The position numbers and the translations under genes were made by a program. Shown here in pieces: positions 1-8,811 of a stretch of DNA of 64,000 nucleotides (position 1 is the first letter of the stretch; every line of letters starts with the position of its first letter). Origin of the DNA: Acidobacteriota bacterium (GTDB lineage Bacteria; Acidobacteriota; Terriglobia; Bryobacterales; Bryobacteraceae); the NCBI GenBank assembly GCA_018268715.1, contig JAFDVZ010000010.1, positions 36,570-100,569 of the forward strand, given 5' to 3'. A model generated the notes under the pieces. That model ran no database searches. It saw nothing but the letters and a program-made list of their open reading frames with translations, and had not been told where the DNA came from.

Positions 1-933
1 CGAGGCTTTCGAGCGGCACCCGGTAGCGTCGGCCGCCAACTCGCAGAAGCGCGCGCGCACCAGCGACTGCGTCACCAGTTCAGTGGGCCGGTCGGCGGCG
101 AGCGCGGGCATGGCCGCGAGCGTCACCCAACGCCGTATGTTGGCCTCGCCCAGGTAGGTGAACGCCTGCCGGATGTCGTTGACGGGGTGCCGCGATCCCA
201 TGGCCGCCGAATTCACAAACTGGAGCAGCTTGCGCGCCAGCGCCAGATCCTGCCGCACGATCGATTCGAACCGCGAAAAATCCAACTCCGGCCGATGCGC
301 CTCGCGGATCAGTTGCAGGCAGGCCGTCTTCGAACTCGGCACGCGCTGCCCGCCCACCAATTCCGGCTTGGCGAAGAAATAGCCCTGGAAGTAGTCGAAC
401 CCTTGCCGGCGGGTGCTCGCAAAATCCGCCTCTGTCTCCACCTTCTCGGCCACCACCTTGATGCCGCGGGAGTGGAAGTACGAGCACAACTGAGCGCGGC
501 GAGCCGCGGACAACGGAGGCAAATCCAGCTTGGCGAACTCCGCGAACTCCACCAGGTCCGCCACCGGCTCCACCGCCGTCACGTCGTCCAATGCGATCGA
601 ATACCCGGCCAGCTTCATCGCCTCGCAGGCCTCGCGCACCTGCCGATCCGCCGGGACATCCTCCAGGACCTCGATCACCACCTGGCCGGGAGGCAGACTC
701 TCCCATTTCCGCTCCACCAGCAGATCCCGGGTGAAGTTGATAAAGCCTCGCCGGGGCCCCAGAACCCGCTGCATCCCGATCTCGAGAAATGTATTGGAAA
801 TGACGGAAGTAGTGGCGTGGTTTCCGTCAACACCGTCGTACCGGTTCTCAGTCCCGGAACGAAACAGAAGCTCATACGCAACCGTATGCTCCTGGCGATC
901 AAGAATGGGCTGGCGTCCGATGACAGCTTTCAT
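1..933 (-). CDS. EAL-HDOD signalling protein, 3' end cut by window edge
   Basis: Open frame from ATG at 933 to the window edge (311 codons, no stop), so the C-terminus lies outside. The N-terminus MKAVIGRQPILDR is the usual opening of YuxH-type proteins. An EAL-like half follows: GFINFTRDLL, then VIEVLEDV in place of the EAL box, ALDDV near residues 140-144, KLDLP, and VAEKVET, FDYFQGYFF. After about residue 215 an HDOD half begins (LLQFVNSAAMG, IRQAFTYLGEANIRRWVTLAAM). Such proteins usually act as c-di-GMP-linked or catalytically dead signalling scaffolds. The EAL motif is altered (EVL), so phosphodiesterase activity is doubtful. No strong ribosome binding site precedes the start. Antisense open frames here (for example 187-1017 plus) are shadows. 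Confidence 0.85.
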   Translation of the reverse strand, partial: MKAVIGRQPILDRQEHTVAYELLFRSGTENRYDGVDGNHATTSVISNTFLEIGMQRVLGPRRGFINFTRDLLVERKWESLPPGQVVIEVLEDVPADRQVREACEAMKLAGYSIALDDVTAVEPVADLVEFAEFAKLDLPPLSAARRAQLCSYFHSRGIKVVAEKVETEADFASTRRQGFDYFQGYFFAKPELVGGQRVPSSKTACLQLIREAHRPELDFSRFESIVRQDLALARKLLQFVNSAAMGSRHPVNDIRQAFTYLGEANIRRWVTLAAMPALAADRPTELVTQSLVRARFCELAADATGCRSKAS

Positions 934-1039
934 GCCGCGAAATCCCGCCTCGGTTGTTCATGCACTACTGAACACATCGGCGCCCGCGCAATCGCCGTCC
1001 CTAAGGGATTCCCATGAAATGACGAGCAGCAATCACCGT

Positions 1040-1058
1040 GGACATAAGGCTTATGTCC
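1040..1058. promoter_or_regulatory. Palindrome between nitrilase and EAL-HDOD genes
   Basis: Perfect 8-bp arms GGACATAA / TTATGTCC around GGC. It lies about 107 bp upstream of the EAL-HDOD start and 26 bp beyond the nitrilase stop. No T-run follows on the minus strand, so an operator for a dimeric regulator is more likely than a terminator. Function unproven. Confidence 0.4.
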
Positions 1059-1083
1059 GATGCCTTACATTCTCTCCGCCGCC

Positions 1084-1974
1084 TCACCCGATCCAACGAT
1101 GGGTCACGCCCCCGTAGGCGTCGATCCGACGGTCACGCAGGAACGGCCAGTTCCGCCGGACCTCCTCAATCCGCCGCGTATCGCACACCGCCGTCAGAAT
1201 CTCCTCGCGATCCACCGAAGCCTGCGCGATCACCTGCCCGAACGGATCGGCGATGAACGACGAGCCCCAGAACTCGAGCCCCTGTTCGGCCGGCCCCTCG
1301 AACCCCACCCGATTCACCGCCGCCACGTACACGCCATTGGCGATGGCATGGGCCCGCTGGATGGTCCGCCAGGCGTCCAGTTGCGCCTCGCCCACCTGAG
1401 CCTTCTCCGAAGGATGCCACCCGATCGCGGTCGGGTAAAACAGAATGTTCGCGCCCTGCAAAGCCGTCAGCCGGGCCCCTTCCGGATACCACTGGTCCCA
1501 GCAAACCAGCACGCCGATCGTCCCGAACCGCGTCTCGAACTTCCGGAACCCCAGGTCGCCCGGCGTGAAATAGAACTTCTCGTAATACAGCGGATCGTCG
1601 GGAATATGCATCTTTCGATACAACCCCTGGATCTGTCCGTCATCGCCGATCACCACGGCGGTATTGTGGTAGAGTCCCTGCGCCCGCCTCTCAAACAGCG
1701 ACGCGATCACCACCAAGCCCAGCTCCCGCGCTAACTCGCCCAGCGACTCCGTACTCGGCCCCGGGATCGTCTCGGCCAGATCGAACAGGTCGGCGTTCTC
1801 CTCGCGGCAGAAATACTGCGACCGGAACAGCTCCTGCAGGCACACGATCTGCGCGCCCATGCCCGCCGCCTCGCGAATCTTCCAGCGGGCCTTTTCCAGG
1901 TTCTCCGCCGGATCCAGGGAGCAGCGCATCTGCACCGCCCCCACGCGGAACTTCTCATCGTTGAACGGTCGCAT
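1084..1974 (-). CDS. Carbon-nitrogen hydrolase, N-carbamoylputrescine amidase-like
   Basis: 296 aa from ATG at 1974 (MRPFNDEKFRVGAVQM), the usual length for this family. The nitrilase triad is visible as E48 (LQELF), K121 (YRKMHIPDD) and C158 (VLVCWDQWYPE). The context CWDQWYPE is typical of AguB, which hydrolyses N-carbamoylputrescine to putrescine, CO2 and ammonia, so that is the leading substrate guess; other carbamoyl or amide substrates are possible. The open frame runs on upstream to 2586, but that part is antisense to the M14 peptidase signal peptide and lacks family similarity. Its start codon is only 18 bp from the divergent peptidase start. No agmatine deiminase gene is visible nearby. 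Confidence 0.9.
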   Translation of the reverse strand: MRPFNDEKFRVGAVQMRCSLDPAENLEKARWKIREAAGMGAQIVCLQELFRSQYFCREENADLFDLAETIPGPSTESLGELARELGLVVIASLFERRAQGLYHNTAVVIGDDGQIQGLYRKMHIPDDPLYYEKFYFTPGDLGFRKFETRFGTIGVLVCWDQWYPEGARLTALQGANILFYPTAIGWHPSEKAQVGEAQLDAWRTIQRAHAIANGVYVAAVNRVGFEGPAEQGLEFWGSSFIADPFGQVIAQASVDREEILTAVCDTRRIEEVRRNWPFLRDRRIDAYGGVTHRWIG

Positions 1975-1992
1975 AGTATCATTTCCATCGTA

Positions 1993-4500
1993 ATGACATT
2001 TCGCGTTCTCCTGCTTTCGGCGGCGCTCGCCGTGCGTCTTGCCGCGGCCGTCCCCACGCCCCGCGAGCACCTCGGCTTCACCCCCGGCGACGAGCACAAA
2101 CTGGCCTCCTACACCGAACTCACCACTTATTTTCAGAAGCTCGCCGCCTCCTCGGACCGCATCCTGCTGCGCGAATTCGGCAAGACCACCGAAGGCCGCC
2201 CCATGTACGCGGCGTTCATCTCGGACCCCGCCAACCTGAAGCGGCTCGACGAATACCGCGACATCAACCGCAAGCTGGCGCTGGGCCTGGCCACGCCCGA
2301 ACAAGCCGCGACCCTGGCCGCCCAGGGAAAGGCCTTCGTCTGGATCGACTCCGGCCTCCACGCCACCGAAGTCGCCCCCTCCCAGCAGGCCCCAGATCTC
2401 GCCTACAAGCTGATCACCGACGAGAGCGAGGAATCCCGCCGCATCCGCCAGAACGTCATCCTGATCCAGATTCCCTGCATCAATCCGGACGGCCTGGACA
2501 TGGTGGTCGACTGGTACCGCTCCAACATCGGCACGAAGTACGAGCTCGCCCCGCTGCCCCGCCTCTACCAGAAGTTCGCCGGCCACGACAACAACCGCGA
2601 TTTCTTCATGCTGAACCTGCGCGAAACCCGCAACGTCACGGCCCTGCTATTCCAGGAATGGTTCCCCGAAATCGTCTATAACCAGCACCAGGCCCCGCCG
2701 TTCCCCTCGCGCATCTTCATCCCGCCCTACGGCGAGCCGCTCAACCCCAACATCCCCGCGCCCGTCATGGAAGGCATCAACCTGATCGGCGCGACCATGC
2801 GCGAGCGTTTCGCCCAGCACGATCAGCCCGGCGCCCTCTCCTATTGGGGCTTCGACGCCTGGTGGAACGGCGGTCTGCGCTCGGTCCCCGCCTTCCACAA
2901 CATGCACGGCATCCTCACCGAAACGGCCGGCTTCATGTACGGAAACTCCAAGGAGTACTCGCCCGCCGACTTCCCGGCCCGCTTCGGCAACGGCATGCCG
3001 ACCAAGGAGCCCGGCGTCTTCTACGAAAAGCCCTGGATGGGCGGCAAGTGGGGCGTCCGCCAGGCCATCGACTACATGCTGACGGCCGACTACGCCATCC
3101 TCGACCTCGCCTCCACCCGCCGCGCCCACTTCCTCCATAAGTCCTGGGAGATGGCCCACGCCAACCTCCAGCCGCACGCCAAGGGACCCTGGGCCTACGT
3201 CATCCCGCAGGACCAGTGGGACACGCTGTCGGCGAAAGCGATGCTCTGGCGGCTCCAGTACGCGGGAGTCCAGGCCCGCCGAGCCGCCGCCCCCTTCGAC
3301 GCCGACGGCAAAACCTACCGCGCCGGAACCGTCGTCCTACCCGCCGAGCAGCCCTTCCGAGGCTATCTGCTCGACCTGATGGAGCCCCAGCGCTACCCCG
3401 ACATGCGCAGTTCTCCCACGGGCCCGCAGAAGCGCCCCTACGACGTCGCCGGCTGGACCCTTCCGATGCAGATGGGCGTCCAGGTTGTGCGCCTCGACAA
3501 GCCCGCGAAGGTCGTGCTGGAGGACAACCCCATCGACGTCTCGGCTGCCCCGTCCACCAACCATCGCGATAACGGCTTCTTCCTCACCATGGCCGCCCGC
3601 CTGGCCAAGGGCGAAAAGCTCGGCTGGAGCCCCCAAGGCGCCCTCCTCGATGCGAACAGCACGGACGCCGCCAAGCCCAAGTGGGAATTCGCCGCGCCCC
3701 CGCGAGTGGCCATCTACGAACCCTGGGTCACCAACTCCGACGCCGGCTGGACCGATTGGCTGCTCACCACCTTCCACGTCCCCCACGCCATGCTCCACAA
3801 CGAGGACATCCGCAAAGGCAGCCTCCGCGACCGCTTCGATACAATCATCCTCGCAAGCCAGAGCGCGACCTCCATCCTGCGCGGCATCCGCGACGGCGAG
3901 CGTTCCCAGGGCCGCGCCGATTCCGACGAAGCCGCCATCGTGCAGCGTCCCGAATACGTGGGCGGGATCGAACTCGCGGGCCTGGTCCAACTCGAGTCCT
4001 TCGTCTCCGATGGCGGCACGCTGATCGCCTTCGACGCCGCCGCCGAACTGCCGGTCCAGCAATTCCCGCTGCCGGTGCGCCTGTTGATCCGTCCGCAGGC
4101 CGGCGGTCGGGACACGGAAGCGCCCACGGGGTTCTACTGTCCCGGCTCGGTGGTCCGCATCACGGTGGACGAGACGAATCCCATCGCCTTCGGCATGCCT
4201 CCCAACGCCTACGCGTATGTCAGCGGCGGCCAGGCGTTTGAATCCACCCTGCTGGCCGAATACAACAAGGGCGACCGCGAAGTCCGCGCCATTGCGAGTT
4301 ACGCCGCCTCGAATCTGCTCGCCAGCGGCTGGATCACCGGAGAGCGCACGGTGGCGGGCAAACCCGCCCTGATCGAAGCGCGGCACGAAAAGGGCAAGGT
4401 CCTGTTATTCGGCTTCCGCCCGCAGCATCGCGGGCAAACCTACGGCACGTTCAAGCTCCTGTTAAACGCCATCTATCTCGCCTCTGCGAAGTCACTATGA
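1993..4500 (+). CDS. Secreted M14-family zinc carboxypeptidase-like protein
   Basis: 835 aa with an N-terminal signal peptide (VLLLSAALAVRLAAA). Residues about 40-330 form an M14 catalytic domain: the zinc-binding H..E pair is in DSGLHATEVAP, the second half of the site in CINPDGLDMV and NNRDFF, and a later ITETAGF-like segment (LTETAGFMYG) may supply the catalytic Glu. The C-terminal half (about 400-835) is a family-specific extension ending in a beta-rich domain of unknown role. The protein is much longer than a classical carboxypeptidase and resembles large acidobacterial M14 proteins. First gene of a tightly packed operon; its stop overlaps the next start (ATGA at 4497). Likely degrades peptides in periplasm or outside the cell. 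Exact specificity cannot be read from sequence. Confidence 0.85.
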   Translation: MTFRVLLLSAALAVRLAAAVPTPREHLGFTPGDEHKLASYTELTTYFQKLAASSDRILLREFGKTTEGRPMYAAFISDPANLKRLDEYRDINRKLALGLATPEQAATLAAQGKAFVWIDSGLHATEVAPSQQAPDLAYKLITDESEESRRIRQNVILIQIPCINPDGLDMVVDWYRSNIGTKYELAPLPRLYQKFAGHDNNRDFFMLNLRETRNVTALLFQEWFPEIVYNQHQAPPFPSRIFIPPYGEPLNPNIPAPVMEGINLIGATMRERFAQHDQPGALSYWGFDAWWNGGLRSVPAFHNMHGILTETAGFMYGNSKEYSPADFPARFGNGMPTKEPGVFYEKPWMGGKWGVRQAIDYMLTADYAILDLASTRRAHFLHKSWEMAHANLQPHAKGPWAYVIPQDQWDTLSAKAMLWRLQYAGVQARRAAAPFDADGKTYRAGTVVLPAEQPFRGYLLDLMEPQRYPDMRSSPTGPQKRPYDVAGWTLPMQMGVQVVRLDKPAKVVLEDNPIDVSAAPSTNHRDNGFFLTMAARLAKGEKLGWSPQGALLDANSTDAAKPKWEFAAPPRVAIYEPWVTNSDAGWTDWLLTTFHVPHAMLHNEDIRKGSLRDRFDTIILASQSATSILRGIRDGERSQGRADSDEAAIVQRPEYVGGIELAGLVQLESFVSDGGTLIAFDAAAELPVQQFPLPVRLLIRPQAGGRDTEAPTGFYCPGSVVRITVDETNPIAFGMPPNAYAYVSGGQAFESTLLAEYNKGDREVRAIASYAASNLLASGWITGERTVAGKPALIEARHEKGKVLLFGFRPQHRGQTYGTFKLLLNAIYLASAKSL

Positions 4501-6167
4501 AATACTTTCCCCTAGCCTCGATCGCCCTGTTGCTCGCCGGCTGCGGCGCCCATCACGAATCCTTCAGCGATCTCGCCGGCCAGTTCGCCCGGGAAGCGCT
4601 GGCGCTGTCTCCCGTCGGCGCCACCTCGGTGGGCTATCACGAACACAACGGCGTCCGCCTCGACTCTCAACTCGACGACATGAGCGCCCGCGGCGTCGAA
4701 CGTCAGCGCCAGTTCTTCACCGAATGGAACCATCGTCTGGCCACCGCCGCGTCCTCGGGCGAACTCACCGCGGAAGATCAGGCCGACTATCGCCTGTTGC
4801 GCGACCAGATCGGTCTCGCGATGCTCGAAGCGAACACCATTCAGAACTACCGTCATAACCCGACCGTCTATGTCGAACTGGCCGGCAACGCCCTCTACAG
4901 CCCTTACATCCTCGAATACGCGCCGAAGGCCGAACGTTTTAAACACCTCATCGCCCGCCTGGAGAAACTGCCCACGGTCTTCGACGCCGCCCGTCAGAAC
5001 CTGGTCGACTCCCCAGCGGTCTGGAACCGCGTCGCGCAGGAAGAAAACGAAGGCAACATCGGCCTGATCGACGTCAGCATCCGTCGCGACTGCCCGCCGG
5101 AGCTCAAGAAGCAATTCGATCCCGCCGCCGCCGGCGCCATCACCGCCCTGCGCGAGTTCAACAACTGGCTGAAAACCGACCTCGCGCGCCACACCTCGGA
5201 CTGGCGCCTGGGCAAGGAGAAGTACGCCCGGAAATTCCGTTACGCGCTTGAAACCGACACCACGCCGGAGCAGTTGCTGGCCGACGCCGAAGCCCAGATC
5301 AAGGCGGTGCGCGAGCGCATGGCCCAGATCGCCAAGCCCGACACCGTGGAAGCGGCGCTCGACAAGATCGCGAAGAAGCACGCCACGCCGCAGACTTATA
5401 TTGACGACGCCAAACGCGACCTCGATGAAGCGCGAGCCTTCGTGTCGGAGCACAAACTCCTGGGTCTGCCCCAAGGCAGCAACCTGCAAGTCATCGAAAC
5501 GCCCGTCTTCATGCGGGGCATTTACGGAGTCGGCGGTTTCTCCCCGGCCCCGCCGCTCGAGCCGAAGTTAGGCGCCTATTACTGGATCACTCCAATCCCG
5601 GCTAACTGGCCCGCCGACCGCATCGAGTCGAAGCTCCGCGAATACAACACCTACGGCCTGAAAATCCTGACCGTGCACGAAGCCATGCCGGGCCACTACG
5701 TCCAGGCCGAATACGCCAACAACGTGCAGCCCGCCAACCGCCGCCTGGTCCGTTCCCTGTTCGGCAGCGGCGCCTATGTTGAAGGATGGGCCGTCTACGC
5801 CACCGACATGATGATCGACCAGGGTTATTACAAGAATGACCCCGGCATGCAACTCACCTGGGGCAAACAACTGCTGCGAGCCATCGCCAACACCGTGCTG
5901 GACATCCGATTCCAGACCATGGGACTCACTGAGCAGCAAGCCCTAGACCTGATGATCAAGGACACCTATCAGGAAAAGGAAGAGGCGACGGCCAAGGTCC
6001 AACGGTCCCAGCTATCGTCCTGCCAGTTGCCGACCTACTTCGCCGGCTACCGGGCCTGGCAGAAGGTGCGCCAGGCATCCCCGCTGCCCCTGGCCGAGTT
6101 CCACGAGCGAGCCATGAAGGAAGGCGCCGTCGCCCTCCCCGACCTCGAGCGCCTGTTGGCGAAATAG
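4497..6167 (+). CDS. DUF885 family lipoprotein, probable metallopeptidase
   Basis: 556 aa. The N-terminus MKYFPLASIALLLAGCG ends in a lipobox (LAGC), so the mature protein should be lipid-anchored at Cys16. DUF885 signature region: TVHEAMPGHYVQ gives the HExxxGH zinc site, preceded by GAYYWITPIPANW and followed by AYVEGWAVYATDMM, all typical of the family. DUF885 proteins are predicted zinc carboxy- or dipeptidases. The start is fixed by the ATGA overlap with the M14 gene, which suggests translational coupling and joint use of peptides as nutrients. Two bases separate its stop from the next start. Confidence 0.88.
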   Translation: MKYFPLASIALLLAGCGAHHESFSDLAGQFAREALALSPVGATSVGYHEHNGVRLDSQLDDMSARGVERQRQFFTEWNHRLATAASSGELTAEDQADYRLLRDQIGLAMLEANTIQNYRHNPTVYVELAGNALYSPYILEYAPKAERFKHLIARLEKLPTVFDAARQNLVDSPAVWNRVAQEENEGNIGLIDVSIRRDCPPELKKQFDPAAAGAITALREFNNWLKTDLARHTSDWRLGKEKYARKFRYALETDTTPEQLLADAEAQIKAVRERMAQIAKPDTVEAALDKIAKKHATPQTYIDDAKRDLDEARAFVSEHKLLGLPQGSNLQVIETPVFMRGIYGVGGFSPAPPLEPKLGAYYWITPIPANWPADRIESKLREYNTYGLKILTVHEAMPGHYVQAEYANNVQPANRRLVRSLFGSGAYVEGWAVYATDMMIDQGYYKNDPGMQLTWGKQLLRAIANTVLDIRFQTMGLTEQQALDLMIKDTYQEKEEATAKVQRSQLSSCQLPTYFAGYRAWQKVRQASPLPLAEFHERAMKEGAVALPDLERLLAK

Positions 6168-6169
6168 CC

Positions 6170-7690
6170 ATGGACCGGCGCAGTTTCCTAACCACCACGG
6201 CCGTCGCCGCCGCCCAACCCAAGGCGGCGGCCCCCCGGCTGACCCACCTCTGTCTGAACGAGGACAACAGTCACTGGTTCTTCACCAGGGCGGGCCAACC
6301 TCAGACCGCGGAGACCATTTCCGCTTTCATCGACCAATACGCCAACACCCAGGTTCGGGAAATCCTCCTGTCCGCTAACTCCCAGCGAACCAGTTTCGCC
6401 AGCAAGGTCTGGGACCCAATCTGGAAGGGGTACGACCCCAAGGGGCCCGACGACCAGCCCCTGTTCCAGTCCACCGCGCGGGAGGCCCGTCCCAACGCCC
6501 GCAAGTGGGTCGACACCGCCTGGCGCCTGGCGGAGCAGGGCATCGATCCCTACCAGCTCTGGATCGCCCGAGCGCGACAGAAGGGTCTGGAGCCGTGGAT
6601 ATCGATGCGCATGAACGATCTCCACAACGTCGACGACCCGGCCAGCTACATGCACTCCACCTACTGGCGCGAGCATCCCGACCAACGCCGCGTCCCCTGG
6701 CGCTTCGCCGACACGCGCGACCGCGCCCTCGACTTCGGCCACCCGGAAGTTCGCGCCTACCATCTCCAACTCGTCCGCGAATACATCGACCGCTACGACC
6801 TGGCGGGCCTGGAACTCGACTGGATGCGTTTCGGCTTCCACTGCGCCCCCGGCCAGGAAGCGGAAACCGGTCGTCACATCACCGAATTCGTTCGCGAAAC
6901 GCGCCGCCTGCTGGACCGTAAGAACCGGCGTCTCCGCCTGGGCGTCCGTGTCCCCAGCCGCCCCCAAGCCGCCATCGAGTTAGGCATGGACGGCGCCCAG
7001 TGGGCCCGCGAAGGCATCATCGACATGCTGGTGGTGACGCCCTTCTGGGCGAGCATCGACACCGACATCCCCATCGAACTCTGGCGCCGTCTGGCGGGCG
7101 ACAAGGTCACACTGGCGGCCGGTCTCGAACTCCTGATTCGCCCCTACCACGCCTACCGTCCGCTCCAGTTCAACTCCATCGAGACCGTCCGGGGAGTGGC
7201 GTCCTCCCTGCTGTCGCGAGGCGCGGATCGCATTTATCTGTTCAACTACATGGACTCGCAGACCGAGATGCCGGACCGTGAGAACTACCCGGCCCTGCTG
7301 CGCGAATGCGGCCGTTTGGACACCCTGGCCGGCAAGCCCCGCCGCCACATCGTCACATACCCGGACACGCAAGCCCCCGGCGAGCCCACCTCGGAGCAAC
7401 TGCCCAGGAGCCTCCAGCCCAAGCAGTGGGCGACGTTTCGGCTGCACTGCGGCCCGGCCATCCAGAAGCCGCGTCTGCGTCTGGGAATCGAAGGCGAGGC
7501 GCCCGCCGAAGTCCGCGTGAACGGCACGCCGTGCCAGCCCTCGGGACGCGACGAGGACCTGAAGCCCGGCCCGAAGGAGCCCGTCCACGCCTGGACCGTC
7601 CCCCAAGCGGTCCAGGCGCGCGCGGTCGTGGACGTCCAGGCTCGGGCGCCGCTCACCATCCATTGGGTGGAAGTCGCCAGTTCCACGTGA
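6170..7690 (+). CDS. Tat-exported glycosidase-like TIM-barrel protein
   Basis: 506 aa. The twin-arginine start MDRRSFLTTTAVAAAQ suggests Tat export. Residues about 30-370 look like a GH10-like (GHL/DUF187-type) barrel: WISMRMNDLHN, the strand DFGHPEVRAYHLQLVREYID, and a Asp/Glu-rich strand GLELDWMRFGFHC that would place acidic catalytic residues at a strand end. A C-terminal beta-domain (about 400-506) resembles a carbohydrate-binding or accessory sandwich (RLHCGPA...RLRLGIEGEAP). Substrate unknown. Third gene of the peptidase operon. It could equally be a non-catalytic polysaccharide-binding protein. Confidence 0.65.
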   Translation: MDRRSFLTTTAVAAAQPKAAAPRLTHLCLNEDNSHWFFTRAGQPQTAETISAFIDQYANTQVREILLSANSQRTSFASKVWDPIWKGYDPKGPDDQPLFQSTAREARPNARKWVDTAWRLAEQGIDPYQLWIARARQKGLEPWISMRMNDLHNVDDPASYMHSTYWREHPDQRRVPWRFADTRDRALDFGHPEVRAYHLQLVREYIDRYDLAGLELDWMRFGFHCAPGQEAETGRHITEFVRETRRLLDRKNRRLRLGVRVPSRPQAAIELGMDGAQWAREGIIDMLVVTPFWASIDTDIPIELWRRLAGDKVTLAAGLELLIRPYHAYRPLQFNSIETVRGVASSLLSRGADRIYLFNYMDSQTEMPDRENYPALLRECGRLDTLAGKPRRHIVTYPDTQAPGEPTSEQLPRSLQPKQWATFRLHCGPAIQKPRLRLGIEGEAPAEVRVNGTPCQPSGRDEDLKPGPKEPVHAWTVPQAVQARAVVDVQARAPLTIHWVEVASST

Positions 7691-7695
7691 TCGTC

Positions 7696-8811
7696 ATGTT
7701 TCGCTGGAGTTCCATTCTCACCCTCGTTCTGGCCGCCGCGGCTCTCGGCCAGCCCTCGGCGGAGCAGCTACTCAAACAGGCGATCTCGGAACACAGCGCC
7801 GGGCAGTTCGACGCCGCCATCCGGGACTACCGCGCCTACCTGAAGTTGCGCCCCTCCGCCGTCGACGCCCGCTCGAACCTGGGGGCCGCGCTCGCCCGGG
7901 AAGGCCACTACGCCGAAGCGATTGTCGAATACCGGGAAGCGTTGAAGCTTAGCCCGCGCAACACGCCCATCTGGGTGAACCTGGCCATCGCCTACTACAA
8001 ATCGGGAGACATCGCGAAAGCGGCCGGCGAACTCGGCGCCATTCACGCCCAACACCCCGATAACAAACAGGCCATGCTGCTGTTGGCCGATTGCTGGCTG
8101 AGGCAGGGAAGCGACGGCAAGGTGATCGACCTGCTCACCCCCTTCGAACCCGCCTCGGATCCCGCCATCGACTATATGCTCGGCACGGCTCTGCTGCGCG
8201 CCAAGCAGACCGAGCGCGGCCAGCGCATCATCGACCGCATTCTTCGCCACGGCGACACCGCCGAATCCCGCCTGTTGCTCGGCACGGCCAAGTACTTCGC
8301 CCACGAATACCCCGCCGCCATTGAGGATCTGCGCAAGGCCGTCGCCTTGAATCCCCGCTTGCCGGAGGCCAACTCGTATCTCGGCCTGTCTTTCATCGAG
8401 ATGGGCGATTCCCCCTCCGCCCGAGCCGCCTTCGAGCGTGAACTCGAGGTGAACCCGAACGACTTCGAATCGAACCTCCGACTGGCCGCCCTCGTCAAGG
8501 AGGCGGGCGACTACGACCGCGCCCTTCATCTGCTCGACCACGCCCTTCTGGTGCGGCCCGGCGACCTGGGCGCGCTCTACCAGGTCGGCGCCGTCCAACT
8601 GGCGGCCAACCGTCTCGAACCCGCCCGCGCTACCCTGGAAAAGATCCTCAAACAGGCGCCGGACTTCACGGAAGCGCACGTGTCGCTCGCGCAGGTCTAC
8701 TACCGTCTCAAGCGCAAGGAGGACGGGGATCGCGAGAGGGTCATCATTCAGAAGCTGAAGATCCAACAGGACGCGGCGCGCTCGGCGAAACCGGCGTCGA
8801 CCCACCAGTGA
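7696..8811 (+). CDS. Exported TPR-repeat protein
   Basis: 371 aa from ATG at 7696 (MFRWSSILTLVLAAAALGQ, a signal peptide). An in-frame GTG at 7687 would give a 4-base GTGA overlap with the previous stop and add only three residues, so the exact start is uncertain. The rest is about eight to nine TPR units with the classic spacing (AVDARSNLGAALAREGHYAEAIVEYREALKL broken over helices, then NTPIWVNLAIAYYKSGDIAKA and so on). TPR arrays bind proteins; here it probably scaffolds or chaperones an envelope process. The open frame continues upstream to 7306 but overlaps the glycosidase gene and carries no similarity. Confidence 0.85.
   Translation: MFRWSSILTLVLAAAALGQPSAEQLLKQAISEHSAGQFDAAIRDYRAYLKLRPSAVDARSNLGAALAREGHYAEAIVEYREALKLSPRNTPIWVNLAIAYYKSGDIAKAAGELGAIHAQHPDNKQAMLLLADCWLRQGSDGKVIDLLTPFEPASDPAIDYMLGTALLRAKQTERGQRIIDRILRHGDTAESRLLLGTAKYFAHEYPAAIEDLRKAVALNPRLPEANSYLGLSFIEMGDSPSARAAFERELEVNPNDFESNLRLAALVKEAGDYDRALHLLDHALLVRPGDLGALYQVGAVQLAANRLEPARATLEKILKQAPDFTEAHVSLAQVYYRLKRKEDGDRERVIIQKLKIQQDAARSAKPASTHQ

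Noticed and set aside
187..1017. 276-aa open frame on the plus strand
   Set aside because: Antisense to the EAL-HDOD gene, whose motifs are clear; composition Arg/His/Pro-rich like a shadow.
1975..2586. Upstream extension of the nitrilase frame (minus strand), giving a 500-aa protein
   Set aside because: Lies antisense to the M14 signal peptide and catalytic domain; the nitrilase family starts at 1974.
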